64,000 bases of DNA. It comes from DAIOXA01 sp050949165. GTDB lineage: Bacteria; Bacillota; Proteinivoracia; UBA4975. The notes below the pieces were generated by a model. It did no database searches and had not been told where the DNA came from. It worked only from the letters and a program-made list of their open reading frames with translations. Positions 33,501-41,099 of the stretch are shown piece by piece. Position 1 is the stretch's first letter; every line of letters starts with the position of its first letter. Both the position numbers and the translations under genes were made by a program. Where the stretch lies: assembly GCA_050949165.1 (NCBI GenBank), contig JBMNFF010000010.1, positions 229,505 to 293,504 on the forward strand, read 5' to 3'.

Positions 33501-33719
33501 CAGGGAGGCCATAGACTGTTCGATGGATCGGGTGACCACCGCCTCCACTTCCTCGGGGCTGGCCCCCAGGTAAGTCGTCATCACCACCGCATAGGGCAGG
33601 TTGAGACTGGGCAAGAGGTCTGTGGTCATGTTCATCAGGGACACTATCCCCAGGATGATGACCAGAATAACAGCGACGACAATGGTGTAGGGCTTGCGGA
33701 CGCTAAAACTTGGTATCAT
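30597..33719 (-). CDS. RND superfamily efflux transporter (SwrC/AcrB-like)
   Basis: 1040 residues, full length for the HAE families. TM1 opens IPSFSVRKPYTIVVAVILVIILGIVSL; TM4 has GMLVDNSIVVIENIYR, with the GxxxD proton relay motif typical of RND pumps, and the C-terminal half repeats the fold (FVGLIILSGVVVNNGIVFVDYINILR). It drives efflux of drugs, detergents or lipids by proton antiport. No membrane fusion protein or outer channel gene is adjacent, as usual for Gram-positive SwrC-type pumps. The promoter carries a TetR-type palindrome. Confidence 0.93.
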   Translation of the reverse strand: MIPSFSVRKPYTIVVAVILVIILGIVSLMNMTTDLLPSLNLPYAVVMTTYLGASPEEVEAVVTRSIEQSMASLSNIKNITSITRENMSVVILEFTADVNMDTVFIEMRESLDMIMTYMPEEVGNPMMLKLNPDMMPVMVASVAVEGMDIGESSQFISDNILYEFESVEGVASVSASGLVDNSIHVIIRDEKIEKINAGIAQMLAAMGVTDAPQVSVTREMVSGILKGQNFSMPAGYITEDGVDYLVRTGEEIRDVEELKELAVLHLPLPGMGPVTLQDVADVVVTDNSDTMYSKLNGNDAVILSIHKQSEYSTADVAERIRERMASVEDKHPGVDIVALMDQGVYVDMVVDSITDNLLVGGALALIILLLFLRDLRPTIVVGIAIPISLVTALIMMYFSKVTLNAISMGGLALGVGMLVDNSIVVIENIYRMRSEGKSAKEAAIEGAREVAGAISASTLTTIAVFAPILFTKGMTRQIFTDMGLTIAYSLLASLAIALALVPMLASRIVTKEVVRKEKAFVVTWYTRVIEFSMRHKVLVLGLILALFVGSVVGAFRMGTEFFPAADTGQLMVNIQMPEGSSLEETIAVADEVAEIIGRVEYVDNVGASLGGGMGFSMLGLGGGGAASTAGNVSIYVLVDQDNVGKTPEIIREIREKTEHIPAEISVGDSGVDMRSLLGGSGVTIIVRGREFSVLEQVAKDVAALVASVEGTREVSDGIERTEPELRVIVDKEKSIGYGLTVAQVFMELNELLKTQGADTTISVGNIDYSVRVKDAQSERQVSREDIENLSIETPLGGTVALKEIAAVEEGTGYGSIHRENQQRTLTVTADLEEGYNIGLINREIRDKLAEYNPPEGYHVKVGGEQEMIDSAFSDLYLMLAMAVAFIYLIMVAQFQSLLSPFIVMFTIPLAFTGGLLGLIVTGNPVSVVAFVGLIILSGVVVNNGIVFVDYINILRREGLSKKEAIIRVGTIRLRPILMTALTTIIALSTMSLGVGTGTELIQPMAITAIGGLIYATFLTLILIPVLYDLLVREKPRQGEA

Positions 33720-33748
33720 TCTCTCAACTCCTGTACTAAACTAGCTGA

Positions 33749-33801
33749 CCGACCGTTCGGTCGGCCAATGTAATTATAATACTTTCTGCGGCCAATGTCA
33801 C
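33749..33801 (-). promoter_or_regulatory. Promoter and TetR operator of the RND operon
   Basis: Minus strand GTGACA (33801-33796), 17 nt, TATAAT (33778-33773). CCGACCG-TT-CGGTCGG at 33749-33764 is a perfect 7-bp inverted repeat where transcription would start, a classic position for a TetR operator. Confidence 0.75.
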
Positions 33802-33826
33802 TATTATGCAGGCCATCTTTCCCAAT

Positions 33827-34282
33827 TTATAACACTTTCCCCTTTTTCTTGGCGTCGGCATCCAGGGCTGCCCCAATTGCGATGCCCAAACCCAGGCCAA
33901 AGGGGATACCCAAGCCCACATTGTCCAGAACGAGCAAGCCAAACACAATTCCCAAGCTCAGACCCAGACTCATAAAAGTAACCATGTAAGTACCTTCTGG
34001 GAGCAACTGGTGCGCCCTCTCCAGATGTTTGATGACTGCGTGGATCTTGGCATTCAGCTGCTTGGCGGCTATTCTCTCCAATTTTCCCTGGCTGATAATT
34101 TCCACCAGTGCCTCATTGAGTTCTGACATGTATTGCTTGCATTCAGGGCATTGGGAAAAGGCGCCCAAGCGCTCGATGACCCGCCCCAGCTTCTTATTGA
34201 AGAGCAGGCGGTACTTCTTTTCGTCGGACACCTCCTGCAGCAAATTATAGTTTTCCTGCAACTGCTCAAAGAGCTCGGCCAT
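33827..34282 (-). CDS. Hypothetical protein with coiled-coil N-terminus and C-terminal membrane hairpin
   Basis: 151 residues from the ATG at 34282 (GGGAGGGG 7 nt before it). Residues 1-100 are helical and charged with one CPEC pair; residues 105-145 are two glycine-rich hydrophobic segments (LGLSLGIVFGLLVLDNVGLGIPFGLGLGIAIGAAL). The shape suggests a membrane-tethered cytosolic domain. I do not recognise the family. Separate transcript, 108 bp upstream of the RND promoter region. Confidence 0.6.
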   Translation of the reverse strand: MAELFEQLQENYNLLQEVSDEKKYRLLFNKKLGRVIERLGAFSQCPECKQYMSELNEALVEIISQGKLERIAAKQLNAKIHAVIKHLERAHQLLPEGTYMVTFMSLGLSLGIVFGLLVLDNVGLGIPFGLGLGIAIGAALDADAKKKGKVL

Positions 34283-34405
34283 TGCCAATCCCCTCCCTTT
34301 TTGCCACTATATACACTTTACCGCAAATGGTTCAGTTTTGCCAGAAATTTTACACGCCGAAAATAACGCTGTAAACTAAACTTAACATCTCTGAGGAGGC
34401 GTAGC

Positions 34406-34588
34406 ATGGGTTTTCGAAAAATCGTATCCGTAGACAATACCGGCTGATTGAAGAAGCAAGGGAAGAATTGAGGAAACTGGGGCTGGACAGAGCAAGCCAA
34501 AATACGCCTGTCCCAAAAGGCCCTGGCCAATATCCCCACTTTCATGGGCGGTGAACAGGTCATCTTGTCCGCATTTCCGAAACTATAG
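34406..34588 (+). pseudogene. Probable gene remnant with several frameshifts
   Basis: A good GAGGAGG site 6 nt before ATG 34406 starts a frame that stops after 13 codons (MGFRKIVSVDNTG). Sensible peptide continues in other frames: IEEAREELRKLGLDRA and then QAKIRLSQKALANIPTFMGG to a stop at 34588. The first part recalls the N-terminus of 2-hydroxyacid dehydrogenases, which is only a guess. The mix of a proper start site and broken frames points to decay or a large internal deletion. Confidence 0.4.
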
Positions 34589-34596
34589 CGCACCGA

Positions 34597-34634
34597 TTGC
34601 CCCTGTTCGTACGAAATGTTATAATATCGTACGG
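34597..34634 (+). promoter_or_regulatory. Promoter with two CGTACG palindromes before the Phd-Uma2 gene
   Basis: TTGCCC (34597-34602), 17-nt spacer, TATAAT (34620-34625). TTCGTACGAA (34606-34615) lies in the spacer and TCGTACGG (34627-34634) directly after the -10. Paired short palindromes around the -10 are how YefM/Phd antitoxins autoregulate. Confidence 0.7.
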
Positions 34635-34645
34635 AGGTGGTTGCC

Positions 34646-35401
34646 TTGAGAGAGTCCACAAAGGTCATCACTGCCACGGAGTTTAAGCAGAACCTGGGTA
34701 AGTATATCGACTACGCCATAGCTGACAACGAAGTTATCATCACCAAGAACGGCAAGAAGGCCGTCAGGTTATCTCCTTACCTCACAGAAATTGAGCGTTA
34801 CTCTACCGTAAATGAATCGGTCCAGGACTGCCACTATGGCGGCAAAAAAGTCTCCTACCAGGAATTCATGGAAATATACGAGAGCACCGAACTGAGGATG
34901 GAGTACATCAACGGCGAGATTGTGCTGCAGGATTCCCCCAACATCTCTCATCAGACAATTTCCGGAAATCTCTTCATCCTCCTCACTGAATTCCTCAGGG
35001 GAAAGCGGTGCAAAGTATTTTTTGCCCCTCTGGACGTACACTTCTACAAGAAGGGCTATAAGACCCCCGATGTCATGCAGCCGGATTTGCTCATTACCTG
35101 CGATCACCAGGATAAGATTGACGAAAAGGGCAGGTACATGGGTACCCCCACTCTCTGTATAGAAATTCTGTCCCCTGGCACTCGCTCCAAGGATATGGTG
35201 ACTAAACTCCACACCTACATGTTATCAGGGGTAAGGGAATTCTGGCTTGTGGATCCAGAGAAAAAGACCGTCTCTGTCTACGGATTTACAGACTTGGCAG
35301 TGACTGAGTACGAGCTCTACCAGCATGACAGCACCGTGAATTCCTTCTTCTTCCAGGGCCTCATAGTGGCTGTGCAGGCTGTTTTTCAGGGTCTGCCTTA
35401 G
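34646..35401 (+). CDS. Phd/YefM antitoxin domain fused to a Uma2-family nuclease domain
   Basis: 251 residues from the TTG at 34646 (GGAGG 8 nt upstream). Residues 1-55 are a Phd/YefM-type DNA-binding domain: TKVITATEFKQNLGKYIDYA and NEVIITKNGKKAVRLSPY. Residues about 70-251 are a Uma2/DUF820 domain of the PD-(D/E)XK type: YQEFMEIYESTELRMEYINGEIV, then PDVMQPDLLITC with the catalytic acid, TPTLCIEILSPGTRSKD and the HTYMLSGVREFWLVDPE block. Antitoxin-like and nuclease-like halves in one chain are unusual. It could be a self-controlled nuclease or a nuclease guided by the Phd domain. Confidence 0.8.
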   Translation: MRESTKVITATEFKQNLGKYIDYAIADNEVIITKNGKKAVRLSPYLTEIERYSTVNESVQDCHYGGKKVSYQEFMEIYESTELRMEYINGEIVLQDSPNISHQTISGNLFILLTEFLRGKRCKVFFAPLDVHFYKKGYKTPDVMQPDLLITCDHQDKIDEKGRYMGTPTLCIEILSPGTRSKDMVTKLHTYMLSGVREFWLVDPEKKTVSVYGFTDLAVTEYELYQHDSTVNSFFFQGLIVAVQAVFQGLP

Positions 35402-35461
35402 GCAATTTACACCAAATTGTGCTAAAGTATAGCTAAAAAATAAACTGGAGGAAACAAGCTC

Positions 35462-36232
35462 ATGAAGGCTCAACTGGAATCCATCATTAAGCCCCTGCCC
35501 GGAAAGATTGGCGTCTACTACAAAGACCTGAGTACAGGTCAAACCTTCGAATATAATGCCCAGGAAACTTTTATCGCTGCCAGCGTCATCAAACTGCCCA
35601 TCCTGGTGGCGGTCTTTCAGGAGATCGAGGACGGAAGCCTGCGCCGGGACGATATCCTGGTGTTGACCGACGCCGACAAAGTCCCCAGTTGCGGCGCCCT
35701 CAACCAGATGCACAGCGGCCTGGAAGTCACCATCTCGGACCTGTGTAATCTGATGATTACCCTCAGCGACAACACCGCCACCAATATGCTGATCAAGACC
35801 GTGGGGATAGAGAATATCAACTCCGTCATTACCTCCCTGGGAATGAAAAAGACCAGGCTCAATCGCCTGCTCTTTGACAGCGAGGCCCAAGAGCGGGGGC
35901 TGGAGAACTACTTTACCCCGGCGGAAATCGGCTTCCTGCTGGAACGGATTTACACCAATAATGTTATCTCCGAGCCCATCAGCCAGGAAATAGCCGCCAT
36001 CCTCAAGGAGCAAAAGCTAAACTCAAAGATCCCCCACCTCTTGCCCAGGAATCTCCCCATAGCCCATAAGACCGGCGAGGACAGCGGCATCACCCACGAC
36101 GTCGGCATCATCTACTCCAAACGACCCTTCATCCTCTGCTTCGCTTCCAATAATACCGACGTCGTCCCGGCGGAGGCGGCCATCAAGACCATCGCCCTCC
36201 ATTGCTACAGCAAGTCGCTTCAGGAGCAATAG
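35462..36232 (+). CDS. Serine hydrolase of the class A beta-lactamase fold, no signal peptide
   Basis: 256 residues. The penicillin-recognising fold motifs are all present: S41-V-I-K44, S102-D-N104 and K203-T-G205. No signal peptide or lipobox is seen, so the protein may be cytosolic, which is odd for a beta-lactamase; the Glu166 loop is not clear. I read it as a DUF-type beta-lactamase-like esterase or peptidase rather than a resistance enzyme. GGAGG lies upstream of the ATG. The glycosylase gene follows after 2 bp. Confidence 0.8.
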   Translation: MKAQLESIIKPLPGKIGVYYKDLSTGQTFEYNAQETFIAASVIKLPILVAVFQEIEDGSLRRDDILVLTDADKVPSCGALNQMHSGLEVTISDLCNLMITLSDNTATNMLIKTVGIENINSVITSLGMKKTRLNRLLFDSEAQERGLENYFTPAEIGFLLERIYTNNVISEPISQEIAAILKEQKLNSKIPHLLPRNLPIAHKTGEDSGITHDVGIIYSKRPFILCFASNNTDVVPAEAAIKTIALHCYSKSLQEQ

Positions 36233-36234
36233 CC

Positions 36235-36882
36235 ATGGAACAATGCCTAAAAAAGCCCGGGGCCTCTCCCCAGGCTTCCCCTTACTTTCAGTACGGCCCC
36301 CGGGAAATTGTGCACCTCAAAGGCAAGGACAAGAGACTGGGAGCAGCCATCGAGGAGATAGGCATCATCCGACGCCCCATAATACCTAATCCCTTCACCG
36401 CCCTGATTTCCAGCATTGTCAGCCAGCAGATATCCAAGAAGGCGGCGGCGACGGTGTGGGGCAGACTTTCAGAGCTCCTGGGCAGCATTACCCCGGAAAC
36501 CATCCAGGGGACCGACTTGGCCGCCATCCGGGCCTGCGGCATGTCCACCCGGAAGGCCACGTACATCAAGGACATCGCCCAGGCAGCCCTCTCGGGCCAG
36601 GTAGATTTTGCATCCCTTCATACCTTGGAGGACCAGGAGATTATCGCCCGGCTCTCGGCCCTACCCGGAGTGGGGGTGTGGACGGCGGAAATGCTCCTCA
36701 TCTTCTCCCTCAACCGGCTCAATGTGCTGAGCTACAATGACCTGGCCATCCGCCGGGGCATAATGAAGCTCTACGGGCACAAGGAGCTGCCCCGGTCCCG
36801 CTTTGAAAGATACCGAACCAGGTATTCCCCCTACTGTTCGGTGGCCTCGCTCTACCTCTGGGAGATCTCGGGCCAGGATTGA
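36235..36882 (+). CDS. DNA-3-methyladenine glycosylase II-like (HhH-GPD)
   Basis: 215 residues from the ATG at 36235 (AGGAGC upstream). PFTALISSIVSQQISKKAAATVWGRLSE opens the fold; LSALPGVGVWTAEMLLIFSLNR is the helix-hairpin-helix, and NDLAIRRGIMKLYG contains the catalytic Asp of the AlkA group. It removes alkylated purines to start base excision repair. Shorter than E. coli AlkA since the N-terminal beta domain is missing. Its pairing with the serine hydrolase seems to be operon convenience. Confidence 0.88.
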   Translation: MEQCLKKPGASPQASPYFQYGPREIVHLKGKDKRLGAAIEEIGIIRRPIIPNPFTALISSIVSQQISKKAAATVWGRLSELLGSITPETIQGTDLAAIRACGMSTRKATYIKDIAQAALSGQVDFASLHTLEDQEIIARLSALPGVGVWTAEMLLIFSLNRLNVLSYNDLAIRRGIMKLYGHKELPRSRFERYRTRYSPYCSVASLYLWEISGQD

Positions 36883-36913
36883 TGCCGATTTGGGAGTTTT
36901 CACCGCATAAGAA

Positions 36914-36944
36914 AGCAGCCTTAAGCCCATTGCTTGAGGCTGCT
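36914..36944. terminator. Terminator between the glycosylase and HAD genes
   Basis: AGCAGCCTTAAGC pairs with GCTTGAGGCTGCT over CCATT; on the minus strand it is followed by TTTCTTAT, so it ends the leftward PTS/HAD transcript. Confidence 0.7.
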
Positions 36945-36980
36945 GCTATTAGATCTCAGATTAAATTCCACTATTACATC

Positions 36981-37805
36981 CTATATACCCATAGCCGCCA
37001 ATGCCTTGCCGATGCCATCGTTATCGTTGGTATCGGTAACAAGGGCCGCTACGGATTTCAGAGCAGCGCAGGCATTCCCCATGGCAATGCCCGTCCCCAC
37101 TCTTTCAAAGATGGGGATATCGTTGTCATAGTCGCCAAAGGCGCATACCTCGCCCAGGGGAATCTTATAATGCCGGCAAATCAGTTCGATTCCTTCCCCT
37201 TTTGTGACTCCCGGAGGCGAGATTTCAAAGAGGTTTGGTTCACTGAAGGTATAGGCTAATCCAGAGCATTTATTGAGATAAGCCGCCAATCGCTGATGCT
37301 GCTTGGGTTCCGGCGTATATATCAGCACTTTATAAGCAGGTCTGGCCAGAATCCCCGGATCATCCTCGATGAACCGGATGGGAACCTCGGGAAAACCGTG
37401 CTTGCTTGCGACTCCATTGTACTGCTGCAACAAGGAAACCCGGGGGTTGCCCTTCGAATAGTAAAGGGCGTCCCTATTCTGAATGCATATGTGGAACCTT
37501 TCCTGCCGGGAGAACTCACAAAGCCGTGCAAGTTCAGCATTCTCAAGCGGCCGGCTGTGAAGGACGGAGTTATCTCTGCTGTCAAGGATCAGGGCGCCGT
37601 TGCACGCTATGTACGGGCCCCGAAATCCCAGCAGGGATACGAATACCTGCTGCATGGGAGGGGTACGGCCGGAGGAAATGGTCACTCTTATTCCCCGCTC
37701 CATGGCCTTATGGATTCTGGCAAGGGTCGCCCGGGAAATATCTCCGGTGCTGTCCAGGAGGGTGCCATCCAGGTCAAAAGCAAGTAAAGATATTTTATTT
37801 TCCAT
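36981..37805 (-). CDS. Cof-type HAD phosphatase (copy 1)
   Basis: 274 residues from the ATG at 37805. Motif I LLAFDLDGTLLDSTG, motif II VTISSGR, motif III Lys and motif IV VCAFGDYDNDIPIFE mark the Cof/YbiV type IIB HAD family, which hydrolyses sugar phosphates and FMN. It follows the lactonase gene by about 105 bp and a hairpin, so it may belong to the sugar-acid operon. Two close relatives lie at 50618 and 51552. Confidence 0.93.
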   Translation of the reverse strand: MENKISLLAFDLDGTLLDSTGDISRATLARIHKAMERGIRVTISSGRTPPMQQVFVSLLGFRGPYIACNGALILDSRDNSVLHSRPLENAELARLCEFSRQERFHICIQNRDALYYSKGNPRVSLLQQYNGVASKHGFPEVPIRFIEDDPGILARPAYKVLIYTPEPKQHQRLAAYLNKCSGLAYTFSEPNLFEISPPGVTKGEGIELICRHYKIPLGEVCAFGDYDNDIPIFERVGTGIAMGNACAALKSVAALVTDTNDNDGIGKALAAMGI

Positions 37806-37863
37806 CTCCAACTTCACCTCCCCCGCTCCTCATCCCTCAACCCCACAGAAACCGACATATGTT

Positions 37864-37890
37864 CAGGGCCGGGGCTTGGGCCCGGCCCTG
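37864..37890 (-). terminator. GC-rich hairpin after the lactonase gene
   Basis: CAGGGCCGGG and CCCGGCCCTG (10 bp, 7-nt loop) without a T run; may slow or partly stop transcription into the HAD gene. Confidence 0.45.
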
Positions 37891-37910
37891 ACTGGTGGTT
37901 CGGCAAATCG

Positions 37911-38861
37911 CTAGTATGCCAAAAACTCGGCGGGGTTTGCATAGAAGATACGGTTGATAACCTCGTCTTCAATGCCGTATTCGCGCATCAAATTCGGCAG
38001 ATACTTGGGTATGAACTCCAGGCCCGGGGAACCATTGTACGCCTTGAGGTAAGACGCCCTGCCCCAGTCGCCGCCAATCAGAATGCGGTTGGCATATCCT
38101 TCTTCGCTGAGTTTCTTGATCAGGTTCATGGTATCGGCCAAGGGATGATATTTGACCCTGGCTACGCAGTCGTACTGGACGTAGACCCCTTCCCGCAGCA
38201 CCTGACGATGGTATACCAGGTCAGCATTGCGGTCCAAATGCCCTATGCATATCTTCTCGGGCTTTACGCCGTATCCTTTGAATATTTGTGCCTGTTCCAA
38301 CCCCATGGTACCCATATGGGTATGGGTCTTTATGGGAATGCCGGTTTCCAGACTGGCCTTGGCCACGACCTCCAGCAATTTTTCCTCCAGGGGGGTAATC
38401 TTGTAGTAGCTTGTCCCTGCCTTGACCAAACCGGGCAGCACGTCGGAGTGCTGGACATAGGGGCCACAGAAGTCGTTGACTTCAATCCCCTTCTCGACCT
38501 CCGAGATGACCAGATCGGTTATTTGCTGGACGCTGTACTTGTGAACAAAGTGAGCCTTGTCGTACAGCCCCCCGCGATGAAAACCGGTGATGGCGATGAC
38601 GTGGGCATCGACATCCTTGGCAATGGCCTTGAGTTCGTTGACTCCCCGGCCCACCCCCATGGGTTGCATATCCACCAGGGCTTTGCCGCCGGCGGCGACA
38701 TAGCTTTTCAGCTCTTGGATGGACTTTTCGACGCTCTCGATGCCAAAGTCCTTATCCTCTATAACTTCCATGCCGCCGGATTTCCAAAGGTGGTTGTGAA
38801 TGTCTGTGAATCCTAGCTCAGTGGGAGCGATAGCTCCTTTTACAGTCTTAATAGTTTTCAT
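37911..38861 (-). CDS. Phosphotriesterase-family lactonase (COG1735)
   Basis: 316 residues from the ATG at 38861 (AAGGGA upstream). An amidohydrolase-fold binuclear metal enzyme: TDIHNHLWKSGG gives the HxH pair, KTHTHMGT and IGHLDRN two more His, and IGGDWGRASY the metal Asp. COG1735 members in Listeria and Mycoplasma, in PTS operons like this one, are reported to open pentono-1,4-lactone 5-phosphates. The neighbouring Ula-type PTS therefore suggests that the imported phosphosugar is a lactone opened here, in place of the UlaG lactonase of the ascorbate pathway. Confidence 0.85.
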   Translation of the reverse strand: MKTIKTVKGAIAPTELGFTDIHNHLWKSGGMEVIEDKDFGIESVEKSIQELKSYVAAGGKALVDMQPMGVGRGVNELKAIAKDVDAHVIAITGFHRGGLYDKAHFVHKYSVQQITDLVISEVEKGIEVNDFCGPYVQHSDVLPGLVKAGTSYYKITPLEEKLLEVVAKASLETGIPIKTHTHMGTMGLEQAQIFKGYGVKPEKICIGHLDRNADLVYHRQVLREGVYVQYDCVARVKYHPLADTMNLIKKLSEEGYANRILIGGDWGRASYLKAYNGSPGLEFIPKYLPNLMREYGIEDEVINRIFYANPAEFLAY

Positions 38862-38874
38862 TCTGACCAATCCC

Positions 38875-40170
38875 TTAAGCCCTGGTTCCGAAGATCAGGC
38901 GGAGAATGCCCATTACGGCCAGCCAGAGAGTACTCCAGTCAGAGTGACCGGGGACAAAGTTGGTGCCAACAACATAGGCGAGGCCAGCAGAACCGCAAAT
39001 GGTGATAATGCCCATGAGGAATGTTGCTCCGATAACACCTTTCCAGCCGCCCCAGAAGTTGGCAAACACGCCCAAGGTGCAGCCGCCAAAGAAGAGGGGG
39101 ATAACGCTGGGGATGGCCATAACGGGAGAACCAGCCAAGGCCAGGATGCCAACCCCGACAAACTGCCCGACAACAGTAAAGAGAAAACCTAATAGTGCTG
39201 CTGTAGGCGCATAAGACCAGAATACAGGGCTGTCGACAGCTGCGATGGCGCCGGGAACCAGCCTGTCGGAGAAACCTTTAAAGGCTGGGATCAACTCATT
39301 GAGGAACATGCGGACACCGGAGAGGAGCACATAAACTCCGACGGCCATGGTCAGGCCCTGGTTGATACCGAAGATGATGTAATTGGTGTTGCCTGCCTTA
39401 GTGGCGACGATCTCGGGACCGGCAATGATGGTGATGATCAAATAGATGACGCCCATGATGATGCTGTAAGCCACGACCGAATCCTTAAAGATCGACAACC
39501 AGCCGGGGAGGGAAATGTTTTCGGCGCTTTCTTCCTTCTTGCCAAAGAGGCGAGCCAACTGGGTGGTGATTATCCCGGAAATGCACAGGTTATGGCCCAG
39601 GGTCAGGGGAGTTTCTCCCAACATGGGGGTGAGGAACTTGCGCAGCAGCGCCGGGAAGAGCCACCAGTAAACAGCACAGGTCATGACCGCACCGATGAAC
39701 AGAGCGCCACCTGTCAAGCCAACGACTTTGTAGAGGAAAAATGTTATGAAGGCAGAGTCGCAATAAGCAACGTGACCGGTGAGGAAGATGGTCTTGATGG
39801 GGGTGATTTTTGCCAGGATCAGGTTGACCACCCAAGCAGTGATCATGACCATGGCTACGTTGCCCATATTGATGAGGTTGAGCTCATCGATGTATGCGTA
39901 CACCGCTGTCCACATATCGGTGCTGACGCCTTGGATTCCCAGCCGGGTGGTGAACAATTCGATGATTACCTGGGAGGCATTTTTCAGCTGCCCGGCTCCA
40001 ATGCTGAGGATCATCATCCCGACAATTGCCTTAATGACCGAAACGGTGGTAGACTTGGCGTCCTTCTTCTGGAAGATACAGCCGATTAAAACCACAAGGC
40101 CCATGAAATAAGCAGGGGTTTGGAAAATTTGGGTGGCAAAGAATTCTAAAGCTGAACGCAAAAATTCCAT
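38875..40170 (-). CDS. PTS system EIIC, ascorbate (UlaA/SgaT) family
   Basis: 431 residues, about eleven membrane segments. FMGLVVLIGCIFQKKD at the start and LTGHVAYCDSAFITFFLYKVVGL/TPMLGETPLTLGHN in the middle fit the UlaA family. It transports and, with EIIB, phosphorylates its substrate. The gene is between EIIB and the lactonase. AAAGGAG precedes the ATG. The substrate class is L-ascorbate or a related sugar-acid lactone; the rest of the operon favours the latter. Confidence 0.9.
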   Translation of the reverse strand: MEFLRSALEFFATQIFQTPAYFMGLVVLIGCIFQKKDAKSTTVSVIKAIVGMMILSIGAGQLKNASQVIIELFTTRLGIQGVSTDMWTAVYAYIDELNLINMGNVAMVMITAWVVNLILAKITPIKTIFLTGHVAYCDSAFITFFLYKVVGLTGGALFIGAVMTCAVYWWLFPALLRKFLTPMLGETPLTLGHNLCISGIITTQLARLFGKKEESAENISLPGWLSIFKDSVVAYSIIMGVIYLIITIIAGPEIVATKAGNTNYIIFGINQGLTMAVGVYVLLSGVRMFLNELIPAFKGFSDRLVPGAIAAVDSPVFWSYAPTAALLGFLFTVVGQFVGVGILALAGSPVMAIPSVIPLFFGGCTLGVFANFWGGWKGVIGATFLMGIITICGSAGLAYVVGTNFVPGHSDWSTLWLAVMGILRLIFGTRA

Positions 40171-40185
40171 TATTAGACCTCTCCT

Positions 40186-40479
40186 TTACTTATTAATCAA
40201 GTACTTATTGGCGAGTTCCTCTAAGCCCTGGAAATCGAAGTAGTTTACTACAGGCACGACGATGGTCTTGGTCCCCTGAACCGACATTTCAACCTGGGGC
40301 GCCAGGGCGGAGCTGGTGAAAATCGCATCCAGATCCACTCCTTTTATGCCGGAGATGTCATAGACCTCGACGGTGGCATCGATTCCCAGCTTCTGAAAGG
40401 TGGTGTCCAGGTTCATTTTCAACATCATGCTGCTGCCGGCGCCAAATGTGCAACAAACCCCTACTTTAAGCTTGGCCAT
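40186..40479 (-). CDS. PTS system EIIB, ascorbate/galactitol type
   Basis: 97 residues from the ATG at 40479 (AAAGGGAGG upstream); longer frames overlap the aldolase gene. KVGVCCTFGAGSSMMLK has the phospho-accepting Cys of the P-loop-like EIIB (CxxGxGxS). It passes the phosphate from the EIIA domain, here located in the regulator, to the sugar on EIIC. Overlaps the aldolase 3' end by 14 bp. Confidence 0.93.
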   Translation of the reverse strand: MAKLKVGVCCTFGAGSSMMLKMNLDTTFQKLGIDATVEVYDISGIKGVDLDAIFTSSALAPQVEMSVQGTKTIVVPVVNYFDFQGLEELANKYLINK

Positions 40480-41089
40480 ACTTTCCCTCCTTTCCCTCCA
40501 GACTGATTTCACTAACCCCACCCAAGAGCAAGGCGTGAAGATAACTTTCGCTGAGCGACTCGATAAACTCTGCAGTCTCAAAACAGTCGCCGATGGTATC
40601 TCCTACGCAAACCAGCCCGTGGTTTTGCAGGAGCACAGCTTTTCTGTCCCCCAGGTGCTTGAGGATCAAGTCATTGCACTCCTGGCTGTTGGGGATAGCG
40701 AAGGGGGCGATGTCCACCGGGCCGGCGCAATGGAATTTCATGCCGACGGTAATAAAGGGAATCGGCCTGTTGGCGAGGCAGAGGGCCGTTGCATATTTGG
40801 AATGGGTGTGGATAATGGCCCGGACATCTTTTCTTTCTTTGTAAATAGCCAGGTGGAAGTAACTGTCCCGGGATATAGGGGAGGGCTGAGCGACGAAGCT
40901 GCCGTCGATTTTCATGATGTTGACCCTCTCCGGGGTGAGCTCAGCATAGTCCAGTTTGCTGGGGCTGATTAAAAAGGTGTCCTCAGAAATGCGATAGGAA
41001 ATGCTGCCCTTGTTCACCCCTTCGGTAACCAGGCCCCTCTCCTTGAGCTTTACAGCGGTTTCGATAAATTCCAGTATTTGCTTGTCCAT
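40466..41089 (-). CDS. Class II aldolase (AraD/FucA family)
   Basis: 207 residues. RAIIHTHSKYATAL supplies two zinc His, QNHGLVCVG is the second conserved block, and GVNKGSISYRI replaces the usual SGNVSxR loop near residue 25. Members are L-fuculose-1-P or L-ribulose-5-P aldolase/epimerases. In this operon the enzyme could cleave or epimerise the product of the lactonase step. AAGGAGG precedes the ATG; spacing to the upstream regulator stop is 10 bp. Confidence 0.87.
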   Translation of the reverse strand: MDKQILEFIETAVKLKERGLVTEGVNKGSISYRISEDTFLISPSKLDYAELTPERVNIMKIDGSFVAQPSPISRDSYFHLAIYKERKDVRAIIHTHSKYATALCLANRPIPFITVGMKFHCAGPVDIAPFAIPNSQECNDLILKHLGDRKAVLLQNHGLVCVGDTIGDCFETAEFIESLSESYLHALLLGGVSEISLEGKEGKYGQA

Positions 41090-41099
41090 CTCTTCCTCC

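Noticed and set aside
34318..34677. 119-codon minus-strand frame
   Set aside because: Runs antisense through the promoter and the broken gene; the plus-strand signals explain the region better.
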